The notes beneath the pieces were generated by a model. It did not search any database. It had not been told where the DNA came from and saw only the letters and a program-made list of their open reading frames with translations. Source: Lonicera japonica (Eukaryota > Streptophyta > Magnoliopsida > Dipsacales > Caprifoliaceae). Taken from it: DNA of 64,000 bases. This document shows, piece by piece, positions 10,667 to 20,558 of the stretch. The position numbers were made by a program, and so were the translations under genes. The stretch covers positions 36,001-100,000 of the forward strand of contig JAKCWG010000730.1 in assembly GCA_021464415.1 (NCBI GenBank), written 5' to 3'. The first letter of the stretch is position 1. The number at the start of each line of letters is the position of its first letter.

Positions 10667-11831
10667 TACTTGATGGGAAGTTGTTTCCTTTAAAATCCAG
10701 TCAACTCTTCAATAACGTGACACCGAGACATTGAGACCGAATCCCCTATAAAGTAACAAATTTTAGCTTTGCTAATTAACTGGCCGGATTCCTCCTCATA
10801 CATAGATAAAAACTCATCAAGCGTTGGAAGGATTGTTTAGCACCATTCATAAAAATAACCATGTCATCTGCAAAGGCTAAGTGAGAAATAGGTGGGCAAT
10901 GGAAAGGCGTAGAGAAAGCCATAGTTTGCTTCTTTTGAAGTAAATCAATCAAACCCGTACTAAGAACTTCAGCGCCAATAATAAATAAACATGGGGACAG
11001 CGGGTCTCCTTATTTGACTCCCCTAGATGAATGAAAAAAACCTTCAACTTGCCCATTAATAATAAGAGAGTACCAATTGTTAGATAAAATACTCCACACC
11101 ATATCAATAAACTTCTCCTCAAAGCCAAATTGTCTCAATGTTTTAAAAAGGAAAAGCCATGACATTCGATCATAAGCTTTGGCCATGTCCAAGTTTAACA
11201 TCACGTTGCTGCCATGAACTTTATTATCCAGCTTTTGAAGAACTTCTTGGACTAATAACACATTCTCAGTAATACTCATATCTTTGATAAATCCACTTTG
11301 CTCACAACTGATAATATAAGGGAGAATACGAGAAAAACGATTTGCCAAAATTTTCAAGATGATTTTTGCATTGGAATTGCATAAACTAATCGGACTTAAT
11401 TCACTGAAGTTGGTAGGAGTATTCACTTTAGGAATCATAACCAGCAAGGCGCTGGTCCATGATAACGGTAAAGAATAACCATGGAAGAAAGCCTGCACAA
11501 AATTAATTAAGTCAGTCTTTATAATATCCCAGCAAGCTAAATAAAATGTACCTCCAAAGCCATCAGGACCCTCCGCCCCCTCCATATTCATAGCTTGGGC
11601 AGCATTTTTAATCTCCACTTTGTCAGGAATACGAATGAGATTAGCATTCTGGTTGCTCGAGATCAAAGTCGGAATCAATTGTTGAATAACAGAAGAGACA
11701 TAATTAATCTGATCAGAAGAGAAAAGTTGCTTATAATAATCAACTCCGGCTACAGCAATAGATTGTTGATTAGAAAGCCAATTTCCAGTAGCATCTTTAA
11801 TCTGAAAAATCTTTGCTTTGTTTCGCTTCAT
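10667..11831 (-). pseudogene. L1 ORF2 reverse transcriptase, N-terminal and central part
   Basis: The main frame (11831-11010) contains 'EGPDGF', 'LSPISLCNSNAKIILKILANR' (usual R-P-I-S-L-C-N; here S replaces R), 'QSGFIKDMSITENVLL' and 'MLNLDMAKAYDR', the first catalytic Asp. After a stop where the consensus has Q/G, 'GDPLSPCLFII' follows, and then 'LAFADDMVIF' at about 10890-10855, the FADD catalytic pair. The protein is interrupted at 'PIKYLG' by the composite insertion ending at 10661 and continues at 6212. Confidence 0.85.
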
Positions 11832-11894
11832 GGTGGCAAAAACGTGGAAGAAATGTGTATTTTTGTCTCCCTCCTTAAGCCATTTAGCTTTTGC

Positions 11895-12254
11895 TCATTG
11901 TCGCAAAAAAATTTCCTCATTAGAGAAGCAAGTATGAAGCTCATCTTTAGCTTTATTGTACTCAGCCATACAATTTTGAGAATCATCACTCTCCATGCGA
12001 ATCTCAACCTCTTTTAATCTATTCTCAGCATCAAAAATATTCTGAAACACATTACCAAAGACCTGCTTATTCCACTCAATAAGAGCCCGTTTAAGTCTCT
12101 TTAATTTAGTAGCAAATTGAGAGAACGCATCTCCATGCACAAGTAAAACCCAATTATTCTTAACGACCTCCAAAAACTTATGATGCCAAACCCACATATG
12201 TTGAAAACTAAAGCAGCCCTTAATTTTATTTTGAGAGTTGCCAAAAAGACCCAC
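11895..12254 (-). pseudogene. L1 ORF2 linker between endonuclease and reverse transcriptase
   Basis: This 119-residue fragment has the usual plant L1 linker pattern: an 'F..MW..H..F...V...W' start, then 'KLKRLKRALIEWNKQVFGN', then an acidic helical stretch. It sits exactly between endonuclease and RT and ends at a stop near 11895. It has no catalytic role of its own in the family. Confidence 0.75.
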
Positions 12255-12762
12255 TATAGGAGCATGGTCAAAACAGTCCGTAATACATATTGCATTCAGC
12301 GAAAAGCATCCTCCATTTAGTATTACTCAAGCACCTATCAAGTTGCTGCCAGACACGTTGACCCGATTTCTTCCAAGTGTAAGCGCTACCCATACATTTA
12401 AAATCCGAAAGACCACCTTGAAAAATAAAGTCGTTGAACTCTTGAGCAACCTCCCAGTCTCTCACTCGCACATCTCACAATATTAAAATCACCACCAATG
12501 AGCCAAGCGTCAGAAATAGGATTAATAAACATTAAACACTGCCACAAATCTCATCTCTCCACCCTAAAACATTTCCCATAGATAGCCGAAATCACAAAAG
12601 GTTGATCAATGAAGCCATGAGAACACAAAAAATAAATACATTGCATTGTATTGCAAATTAAGAACAGTACACTCTAAAGAAGAATTCCAAAAATTCCAAA
12701 TACTACCATTTTCAGTACCAAGAGCATGATCAAAACCCAAATGAAGTCGAAACTCAGTTATT

Positions 12763-12767
12763 CTATT
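12763..12767 (+). repeat. TSD 'ctatt', left of solo LTR
   Basis: Matches 14101-14105 exactly. Confidence 0.85.
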
Positions 12768-14100
12768 TGTAGGGAATTAGGGTAGCAAACATGCATCGCA
12801 TACACAAAATTTCTGCACTAATCAGTAAACCCTAGGATCTACATTGTTCTTAAAATTCGACATAATACATACCTTGTATGAGATTTCGAATTAAAGGTGA
12901 CGAACACGGTGGATGGAACCTTCTGTTGTTGTCGTTTTAGCGTCGAAAATACAACGCCTCTACGGTATGCACACACGAACGAGATCATATCCTTGCTTGG
13001 TGTACTAGCACCTTTAGGGTTCTCACACCTATTTTGTTTTTTGCCTCTATTACTCACCTTAGAAGGCCAAGAAGAACAATAGTTCCCTTTTAAAGGAGAA
13101 CCCTAGTGAGAAACCCTAAGCAACAAAGCGAATTAAGCCCATGTCCAACTTGGCCCATTTACAATTCATTTTGATCCAACTCGTTTTGGTGTGCGACCCT
13201 GTAGGTTTATACTCTTTGGCAGTATAATTAAAAGCCTGTTTTACTATACAAATAGTAAGTGGTCTCTAGTAAAACATTACTACTACCCAAAGGGTATAAA
13301 GGTTAAAACGACACAACCTTAAATTGATATTCCACATATTAACTCCTTTTGTCAACTGGTATCTAGATTGAACACAAGACTAGGCAAGTGTCATTCTTGT
13401 ATAGTTCAATCTTTATTTCTTGATATCTAAGTATAATTAATCTAATACAAATGACACCTCATTTGTGCATGGCCATTCAAATATTAATTATACTTATCAA
13501 GGGGCCCAAAGATATCTCTCTCATTATATGAGAGTGACAAATCCCATCTTGATCAACCATATACATCTACATAGTTTATAGTATGCTTGATCATCATCTT
13601 TATAATTACCCTGTCAAGAGTAATGTTTGATGATGCCTAACATGCTAATCCCTATGTTGGTAACCGTGACGATCTCAAGTCTGAGGATAATACGATATCA
13701 CTAATGGGGAACATCACTGATGACATTATATAACACTCCTCACAGTGTCCCCAAAATGGATCGGTCCAATACTTTGTTCCCTAACAAAGTATCAGTGTGT
13801 TCAGCTTGATATCTCCATATCCATGACTTGTGGAACATAGCCATCAGCTGACCCATACTTTAATCATTATATCAACGTGATCCTAGGTTATTGACATATG
13901 ATTAGGGACATCAAAATAATATTATTAAAACATTACTAGTATTCCACAATCAAGTCACATACTTGATGAACTAATATTAATATATATTATTTATAAGAGA
14001 ATATAAAGTAAAATGAAATAAACTTTATTAATAACAATAAGCATAAGGTATCCAAGTACAAATCATAATCTATAAATAGTCCTAGGACATATCTCTTTCA
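12768..14100 (-). mobile_element. Solo LTR (1333 bp), family not fixed, Copia-like look
   Basis: Reads TGTAGGG ... TTTCA with 5-bp TSD 'ctatt' on both sides, and splits the L1 endonuclease. On the minus strand it starts TGAAAGAGATATG, has a mixed AT-rich body and ends 'taattccctaca', with a leader-like region at 13100-12800. The minus orientation is inferred from that leader. No PBS, PPT or coding part is present, so it arose by LTR-LTR recombination. Confidence 0.75.
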
Positions 14101-14105
14101 CTATT
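14101..14105 (+). repeat. TSD 'ctatt', right of solo LTR
   Basis: Matches 12763-12767. Confidence 0.85.
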
Positions 14106-14401
14106 AACATCAACCATCGATTCCATAAGAGCAACAAAAAAACATGATAAGTCTGATCAATCTTTTTAAGATGAGTAATGGAAGAGGTATTAGAAATACC
14201 TCAAATATTCCAAAATAGACAATTGATCATGAGAAACATTTATGAGCAGAATTTAAAGCTTTCCTTCTAAGTTTCTTAGTAATTTTCTTTTTTATGCCCC
14301 TCTTTTTTTCTGTTGTGGAACAGAATGAGTTGGAGAAGAAACATCTTCTTTAGCCTTTAGTCTATCAGTAAAAATTATTAAATCCCTTTGCAACATAGCT
14401 T

Positions 14402-15657
14402 TCATTCTTGTCTCTCAAAAGCAGCAAAATTAAACAAAGGCCGACCTGGTTCCATGGGAGAGACACCTAATTCTGCTATATTTCTTGGATTGCCCATGAC
14501 TTTTATCTTCAAACCTGGAACTATATCTGATTGAGCAAGAGAAGCACCATCTCCCATAGAAAATTCTTCAGCATCCCTAGAAGGAGTCATTACCACAGCT
14601 AAATTGCCAGTGTTACAGTCTATTGAGGTAACCTTACAAGTTGAAGAAGCTCCCATATCAATTGTATTCTTTGAGACTGAAGACATTTTAATCACTGTGT
14701 TTTCCTCTACATCAACATGTTGCTTACCTTCTTTAATTGCTTACTTGTTTCGCAAATCTTCAACTAAAACATTTTCCATTTGATTATCTTCCACGAATTT
14801 TTGCACTGGTCTGTATACCTGATGAAAGCCTTTTTTATTCTAGTCTTTAACATTTTCAAAGCCAGTTTTGATAACACCATTCATAAGCTCTCTACTATGT
14901 TCTTGTAAACCAACATTTGCCTTTTTCTCGGCAAATTTAAATTCAGTCTGGTCATGACCTTGCTTCAAGCACTGAAGATAATATTTATGAGCATGTTCAT
15001 ATTCTAAAGGTTGCCAAAACCCCCTGATCCAGTTCCAATCCACACACAGTTAAGAATTTTTTGCAATAAATTCATCTCTACACAAATTCGCGCCACACTA
15101 GGTCGAGTGAGAGAGGCAGTAGCAGTATCCATCTTTAATGGCGAACCAATTAACCTAGCAATAGAAAATAAACTGTGTTTGGCAAAAAAATGAATTGGTA
15201 AGTGAGGCATATTTACCCATATTGGAGCAACTGATGACTCTTCATTAGCTCGAAAATCAGGAGACCATTTGAACACATGCATCAAAAATTTCTTCAGGTA
15301 CTAGATCTCGCATAACCAAACTCTATGGTTATCATCTTCCTGAGCAAATCTAATTAACACATGACGAGGATCTAGCAAACCCATCGAATAAGTGGCCTTC
15401 AAACCAATAGTTTTAAAAGCTGATTTGATTTCCGTTAATGGCGGGCGTCCGTGAGAGAATTTGCCAATCAAAGCATATTTGAAGGGGGGTGAAAGAGCAA
15501 TGATGTCTTCTTCAGAGAAAAATAACGCAGGTTCTCCCTTATGTAAACTAGGCAATTTGAGTGAGATTGAAGTAGATCTCGAGGTTCCAACAACATCGGC
15601 AAATGATTTTGGAGTAGGAACGGCGGTGGTTGACGGTGGTTGTGTAGACGAAGACAT
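14402..15657 (-). pseudogene. L1 ORF1 (DUF4283-like, RNA-binding), degraded
   Basis: Fragments at 15657-15301, 15285-15004, 15043-14840 and 14695-14402 line up as one protein with stops and frame changes. The N-terminus contains 'SFADVV', and 'LIGKFSHGRPPL' begins a DUF4283-like domain. Next come 'VLIRF' and 'PIWVNMPHLPIHFF', common to ORF1 proteins of plant L1s. A degraded CCHC knuckle ('CLKQGHDQTEF', last Cys lost) follows. In the family this protein binds the element RNA. The start at 15657 is the first Met of the aligned frame. Confidence 0.75.
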
Positions 15658-15788
15658 CTAAAAGAAAGAAAGAAGCGCACAATAGTAAAAAGACTATCAT
15701 GCGCTGAGAGAAAAAGAAGTCCCCCCACACAAAATTCAATGGTTGTTAGAACCGAGTAACATACACGTTATTTAGTCATCAAGGATCC

Positions 15789-15801
15789 CCATCCTCTTAA
15801 T
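15789..15801 (+). repeat. L1 target-site duplication, right copy (13 bp)
   Basis: Exact match to 1461-1473, immediately beyond the 5' end of the minus-strand L1. A 13-bp TSD is typical of target-primed reverse transcription. Confidence 0.85.
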
Positions 15802-16232
15802 TAATTGTATAATATTAGGTCTATGTTAGATTAATTTCAAGTAATTGATCAATATTAGGTCTATTTCTTGATTAATTTAGTTGTATGAAGTATTAGTATT
15901 AACGCTACTATATTTCCGTTAATTTTTTTTTCTGGCTTTAAAAATGTTTTTGTGTGCTTTGAATTTTGCACAACCTTACTGCCCCTCTCCCTTCGCCAGA
16001 TGGATCCCTCGCTTTACCACTGTGAAAACTTTGGAAAGTATTAAAATCTATGCTAGGAAGGCTTTAAACCTAAAAATTTAATTTCACCACTAATTAATAC
16101 TTGATACAATTATCTATCTATTAATGACATTGATTTTCACTAGTAAAAGCAACCCAATGATTCACCACTAAAGAACATTTTTGATGCAAAACATCCTATC
16201 ATCCAAATTATTTATTGTGCCAAATATTGTAT

Positions 16233-16237
16233 ATATC
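16233..16237 (+). repeat. TSD 'atatc', left of young Cassandra
   Basis: Matches 17073-17077. The duplicated locus at about 28314-28330 shows the unoccupied site with a single copy. Confidence 0.9.
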
Positions 16238-16353
16238 TGTAACGACCCGGTCGCACCTCAGTACGATATTGTCCGCTCTGGGTAGCGTCCTAGCCAGGCC
16301 TCAGCCCCAGGACATCTACCCTCACGGCTTTGTTTTTGGGAGCTCACGACCAG

Positions 16354-16440
16354 CTTCCCAGGGGGTCACCCATCCCTGGATTGCTCTGGTCCAAGCACAC
16401 TTAACTTCGGAGTTCTCATGGGATCCGAAGCCAGTGAGCT
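16354..16440 (-). ncRNA. 5S-rRNA-like domain in Cassandra 3' LTR
   Basis: The minus strand reads 'ggatcccatgagaactccg', then 'aagttaagtgtgcttgg' (A-box/intermediate element region) and 'ggatgggtgacc' plus 'ctgggaag' (C-box region), as in plant 5S rRNA. The 5' quarter and 3' end of true 5S are missing or changed, so it is not a functional ribosomal gene. In the family this domain can recruit pol III. Confidence 0.85.
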
Positions 16441-16676
16441 ACCCAAAAGGCCTCGTACTTAATTAGCGACCATATCTTACTTATATGGGTCTCCAAGGAT
16501 CCCCCAACTTCCGGTGTGGGATGCCCCCTTTGAGCTACCATTCCTCCACACAAGGGAGTACTCATCGCTCGAGCTACCATTCCTCCACACAAGGGAGTAC
16601 TCATCACTCAGGGCGTCACATCCTTCCCCCCAAGGGAATCGACGTCCTCGTCGACACACCGTACTCTGTGGGGTCC

Positions 16677-16688
16677 GCTCTGATACCA
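16677..16688 (-). other. Cassandra primer binding site (tRNA-iMet)
   Basis: The minus strand reads TGGTATCAGAGC two bases after the end of the 5' LTR, complementary to the 3' end of initiator tRNA-Met. It fixes the element's orientation. Confidence 0.9.
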
Positions 16689-16806
16689 TTTGTAACGACC
16701 CGGTCGCACCTCAGTACGATATTGTCCGCTCTGGGTAGCGTCCTAGCCAGGCCTCAGCCCCAGGACATCTACCCTCACGGCTTTGTTTTTGGGAGCTCAC
16801 GACCAG

Positions 16807-16891
16807 CTTCCCAGGGGTCACCCATCCCTGGATTGCTCTGGTCCAAGCACGCTTAACTTCGGAGTTCTCATGGGATCCGAAGCCAGTGAGC
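16807..16891 (-). ncRNA. 5S-rRNA-like domain in Cassandra 5' LTR
   Basis: Same as the 3' LTR domain, but with 'aagttaagcgtgcttgg', which keeps the canonical 5S A-box-side base where the 3' LTR has T. One G is missing from the run before 'tcaccc'. Confidence 0.85.
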
Positions 16892-17072
16892 TACCCAAAA
16901 GGCCTCGTACTTAATTAGCGACCATATCTTACTTATATGGGTCTCCAAGGATCCCCCAACTTCCGGTGTGGGATGCCCCCTTTGAGCTACCATTCCTCCA
17001 CACAAGGGAGTACTCATCGCTCGAGCTACCATTCCTCCACACAAGGGAGTACTCATCACTCAGGGCGTCACA

Positions 17073-17077
17073 ATATC
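17073..17077 (+). repeat. TSD 'atatc', right of young Cassandra
   Basis: Matches 16233-16237. Confidence 0.9.
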
Positions 17078-17981
17078 AACTGGCGAAACTTCATAACACA
17101 ATGTATTAACATTTGTTGACCTTCATGTAAGACTATCATAGTGACTCTACTATGTGATTGATTAAGATCGTCACCTCATTAAATATCTTCTTACTTTGAG
17201 TCCCTATCAGATAAAATGTTTTCTTTTAACAAGAATTTTACTGGACATGTCAACCAATCATAACGTTTGGCCACTGCAAAGCTAATTACGTAAGGGGTCA
17301 ACAAATTTAAACTCACAATGGTGTCCCGGTCGATGAACAAGTCCAAGGTAGGATTTTACCGGTGATTGAAATTTAGATTATATTTGATAAAATTAGAATT
17401 TAGATTATGTTTGATAATATAATATAAATTAATAAAAAAATAACTAATTTATTTAAAAAGTAAAAAAATTAAAAAAAAAGTTCGTCGCGCAAGAAGTGTA
17501 CCCTCGCAAAATTAAAATTCTAATAATTAAGATGCCTTGTTGATTGGTCTCACACACCCATTTACTTCTGCCTAGTTTGTGCTCTTTGTAGTAAAGTCCA
17601 AGTCTCTTCGGTTTGATTTCTTGAGCATTTATTATCTATTGAACTGGTTTATACTCCGACCTTTGAAAAGTATATGAATATATCTCTTCAACTAAACCCA
17701 AAAGTGACATATTTAGGGTTTGTTAGATAACAATATTGGAAAAAAAAATATAAATAGTTGATTTTTGTGAGAAGTTGGAAAATAAGTTAAGACATGTGGT
17801 GAGATGTCTTCTTACTTTGTAACTCTTTCAATAGAAAAAAATTTCTTTGGTGCTTTAGGAAAAAATATTGCTATAAAAAATAATAAAAGATGAAGGACAT
17901 CTGCTCATAAAAATTAGCATAAAATAGAGAGTATCTCATCACATAACTCAAATTATTTTCCAATTTGTTGTACAAATTAAG

Positions 17982-18650
17982 TGTAACGACCCAAAATATT
18001 CCACATCAGTAGTGTAATGGGAAGTTCCTTGGTATATATGTGGGTGCAATGACCGTAATCTACAACTTGGGTAAGAATCCGAGTGGTTACATATGGCATC
18101 AGAGCATATCTAAGACCACCACGTGATGTGTGAATATTATGGGTCGAGTCTGTGTGGCTGATGGCGAGCTAGAATCATTGGATGCAGCTAGCTAACGACC
18201 TAAAATATTCTGAATCTATATTGTAATGGGAAGTTCCTGGGTATATATATATGGGTGCAATGACCCTAATTAACAACTTGGGTTAGCCATTTTGAAGGAG
18301 AACCCTGGTGATTACATATAACTGTAGTGACCCAAAATATCCCACATCGTTAGTGTAATGGGAAGGTTCTTGATATACATGTAGGAACAATTAACCTAGA
18401 TTACAACTTGGGCTAGCCATTTTGGGAGAGAACCCATGTTACATATGGTACCAGAGCGGACCCAGGACCAAAACGACGTGACGTGCGGATATTATGGTTT
18501 AGATTTGTGTAGCTGAAGACAAGCTGTAATAGTGGATGCGATTAACTAGAGCCGAGATTGATTTAGGACCACTGCCCCATGATGTGCAGATATTATGGGT
18601 TAGATCTGTGTGGCTGACGACTAATTAGAATCGTTAGATGCGGCTAGCAC
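17982..18650 (+). mobile_element. Tandem TRIM-like units with tRNA-Met-type primer sites
   Basis: Three LTR-like copies of about 110-125 bp (17982-18091, about 18192-18316, 18323-18443) start T(G)TARYGACC..AAAATAT, contain 'tgtaatgggaag' and end 'TTACA'. Two are followed by 'atGGYAYCAGAGC', a variant of the tRNA-Met primer site. Internal-type blocks ('atattatgggt.agatctgtgtggctga') occur three times, the last at about 18590-18615. The arrangement LTR-internal-LTR-LTR-internal-internal points to recombination between copies. No coding sequence. Confidence 0.65.
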
Positions 18651-18834
18651 ATTTACCCGTAACTTTCACCCGAGAAATAGAAATTATCCTGCTGTTCAAA
18701 AGGTAAGGTTCTGAGGAAAGTTTCAATGATTTAACGCCCTTTAATTTTTACTTCCTCCAATGCTTTGTGGAATGTTTTCTTTGAGAAAATGTATGCACAT
18801 TTAATGAACAATTGCACCACCTTCTCTTATACGT
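18651..18834. other. Unassigned sequence left of a Tat-type solo LTR
   Basis: Single-copy-looking sequence that continues beyond the solo LTR at 20374-20558. No domain is recognised. Short codon-like stretches occur in both parts but stops interrupt them. Confidence 0.3.
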
Positions 18835-18839
18835 CTTTG
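18835..18839 (+). repeat. TSD 'ctttg', left of Tat-type solo LTR
   Basis: Matches 20374-20378. Confidence 0.85.
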
Positions 18840-18980
18840 TGTAGACACCCCGATCCGTGACCCCCGCAAGAACCCTAACGACCTTCGAGAGGTACTGTTC
18901 TTGGAGTCCGGGACCCACCCGAGCATCCAAAACGGCCCCAAAAGGGTTTATTGGCCAACAAACCTATTTTTAAAGTGAAA

Positions 18981-19166
18981 TGTCGCACGACAGAAGGGTA
19001 TGTCGCGTGACATACTCCACAGTGTCGTGCGACAAACCCCCTAACACCAAACCATCCACTCTCTGACACATCAATTTGTCAGAAACATCACTTCAGTCAT
19101 ATGTCGCGCGACATTGTACACATTGTCGTGCGACACTTGCCCTTTCTGGGGAAATGTCGCGCGACA
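18981..19166. promoter_or_regulatory. Six 12-bp palindromes TGTCGYRCGACA in U3
   Basis: Copies start at 18981, 19001, 19023, 19102, 19124 and 19155. Three are perfect CG-rich palindromes or differ at a single arm base (TGTCGCGCGACA, TGTCGTGCGACA, TGTCGCACGACA, TGTCGCGTGACA). They occur in two groups of three ending 15 bp before the TATA box. They look like repeated sites for a dimeric protein, or hairpin formers. The function is inferred. Confidence 0.65.
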
Positions 19167-19180
19167 ATCCTCCCCGAGCA

Positions 19181-19190
19181 CTATAAATAG
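19181..19190 (+). promoter_or_regulatory. TATA box of Tat-type LTR
   Basis: 'ctataaatag' lies 15 bp after the last palindrome and upstream of a leader with few stops. It is a consensus plant TATA. Confidence 0.7.
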
Positions 19191-20373
19191 GCCAACACTC
19201 CCAAGGGTTCAAGGATAGCAACTTGAGATTGAGAAATTATTGAGTTATATCTGATTTTCTAGTCTTTCGTCAAATATTTTTTGTTATAATCTTATTTCTG
19301 AAGAATTATCTAATCTATTCTCGACACTCAACGTGTCCCGTCTCTGGAGTTGAATTCTCGAAAATATCTGAAGAAGGAAAAGATTATCATCGCCGAAGAT
19401 CTCTTTGTCATATTATATTTTCTTTCTTATTATTATTCTCGTCGGGAAAGTAAAGAAAACCTCTTCTACTATTTAAATTAAATATCTGTGTACTTGTTTT
19501 ACTTCTGTTGTTTTGTCCACGTTTTATTTGAATAAACTTATTGCCAAGTTACAAATAGTCTACTATTTTCAAAACAAAAAGACCCTGATAAAATCATTTG
19601 CAAAACCAGAAGAGTAAAGTATATTACCATCTGGATAAAATTATGTTTTGAAAACCCGGACCGATAAAATTTACTTAGGAATTAAAAACCCGATGTATCA
19701 TGTCTCTTCCATAGACTGTGATATGTCTGGTAGAACTCCCCTCAAGAGTTCTAATTCCATATTGAATTAGTCCCGACAAAAGATCCAAACTTTTCCAAAA
19801 GAAATTAAAAATCCGAGCAAACCGTCATTATTTGAGAAATAATACGGGAAACTCTCTCTAAAGTCAGACAACTTTTGTCACTTATATTTACATCTTTCAA
19901 AACAAAACATTGGATCTCGGAACACAAAGGTTTTTCATACCCTTTCCCATTTTCCCCGAAAATTAGGATTTTTCATTTGGAAAGTAGTAGACTGTCAGTA
20001 AAAGTATCAAAGTTTTTCAACATAAAATGAACATATAAAAGCACTAGAGACAAAAAGGGTGGAATGGGTGCTTAACACCTTCCTAAACCGTAATATAGTT
20101 CCCGAACCCTATAGAATCCTGGTTTCGTAGACAAACGTGTAAAGAAAGGCTTATCTACAGCCTTTCCTTTTACACAAATATTTTATCCGTTTTCTCGTAA
20201 AATGTACTGGCGACTCTGAATGAACCCTCTTGCATCTAGAAATAGGATAGAAGGACACCCGATATGAATTATCAACACCCATTGAAACAAATGGAATGAC
20301 GGAATCCTTTTCGACGTTTTAGACGCCCAAGGATGGGAGCGAGACCCAGGGGTCGCATTTGCGGATTCTCACA

Positions 20374-20558
20374 CTTTGTTACTCGAACCAGGAAACTTTT
20401 CCTGTATATTGATTCTTAAATGTTGGTAGCAATGTGGATGAGGTGATTCCAGGAACTATTCTTTGATAGCATTGATCAACCCACTGTTACAATCAAATAT
20501 GAACATGATATTCCTTTCATCTGACTGAAGGATATGGTGCAAAAGGCCTAAACCAACT
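20374..20558. other. Unassigned sequence between two solo LTRs
   Basis: This continues the host sequence of the solo LTR at 18840 and is then cut by LTR A. Plus-strand codons near 20454-20516 (…DSIDQPTVTIKYEHD…) look protein-like but are flanked by stops. Origin not recognised. Confidence 0.3.

Larger units (their letters stand above)
12268..14230 (-). pseudogene. L1 ORF2 endonuclease domain, split by a solo LTR
   Basis: ORF2 opens at about 14230 with a minus-strand 'MINCLFWNI*GI', the plant L1 endonuclease start (NxRG), in which the Arg codon is a stop. It runs to the solo LTR boundary at 14106 and resumes below 12763 with 'LGFDHAL'. The catalytic 'GGDFN' segment follows at about 12480-12500, and 'GSAYTWKK...LDRCLSN' lies at 12471-12268. 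This APE-type nuclease nicks target DNA. Internal stops make it inactive. Confidence 0.8.
1474..15788 (-). mobile_element. Full-length plant L1 LINE, broken by three insertions
   Basis: The element is flanked by 13-bp direct repeats and ends in a short T tract (poly-A on its own strand) at about 1474-1485. Removing the insertions at 1771-4562, 6213-10661 and 12768-14100, with one TSD copy each, leaves about 5.7 kb, a normal full-length plant L1. Reading 5' to 3' on the minus strand it holds ORF1 (15657-14402), then ORF2 with endonuclease, a linker, reverse transcriptase, a zinc-binding RT-associated region and RNase H. At each insertion the coding sequence resumes after one TSD copy is removed. 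Several stops and frameshifts show it is dead. Confidence 0.9.
16238..17072 (-). mobile_element. Intact, recent Cassandra TRIM
   Basis: On the minus strand the 5' LTR is 17072-16691 (382 bp), the internal region 16690-16621 (70 bp) and the 3' LTR 16620-16238 (383 bp). By eye the LTRs differ by one base in a G run and one A/G change only. The PBS complementary to initiator tRNA-Met lies at 16688-16677 and the PPT at about 16634-16621. Both LTRs carry an internal duplication of about 38 bp ('gagctaccattcctccacac...') near their plus-strand right ends. The element codes for nothing and depends on proteins of an autonomous LTR element. Confidence 0.95.
15870..17810 (-). repeat. GLR-locus-derived segment, copy A (exon 1 absent)
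   Basis: Apart from the Cassandra at 16238-17072 this aligns with 27985-29712. 15880-16237 matches about 27985-28322, 17073-17290 matches about 28318-28545, and 17325-17810 matches about 29335-29712. The part equivalent to 28566-29333, which holds GLR exon 1 and a MITE, is missing here. Near-tandem 'aatattaggtctat' copies occur just outside at 15811 and 15852. No coding sequence remains. Confidence 0.8.
18840..20373 (+). mobile_element. Solo LTR of Tat/Ogre type, 1534 bp
   Basis: Reads TGTAGACACCCCG ... GCGGATTCTCACA with 'ctttg' TSDs. The 3' part holds 'gggtgcttaacaccttcc' and 'tagttcccgaaccct', shared in modified form with the LTRs at 30628 and 38577. Those belong to an element with a Tat/Ogre-type primer site and gag. 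U3 carries six 12-bp palindromes (18981-19166) and a TATA box (19181). Pyrimidine-rich leader sequence follows. Plus orientation. Confidence 0.85.

Noticed and set aside
16677..16688. tRNA-Met gene fragment
   Set aside because: Only 12 bp complementary to the tRNA 3' end are present, next to an LTR. It is a primer binding site.
16354..16891. Possible 5S rRNA genes
   Set aside because: Only the central and promoter part of 5S is conserved, always inside TG...CA LTRs with a tRNA-Met primer site. This is Cassandra, not a ribosomal gene array.
16485..17119. Overlapping ORFs of 60-123 codons on both strands
   Set aside because: They lie wholly in Cassandra LTRs, repeat with the LTR duplication and resemble no protein. 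They are chance ORFs in a GC-rich repeat.
18981..19166. CRISPR-like array (short repeats with spacers)
   Set aside because: Repeats are 12 bp, self-complementary and unevenly spaced in a plant LTR promoter. No cas genes are present.
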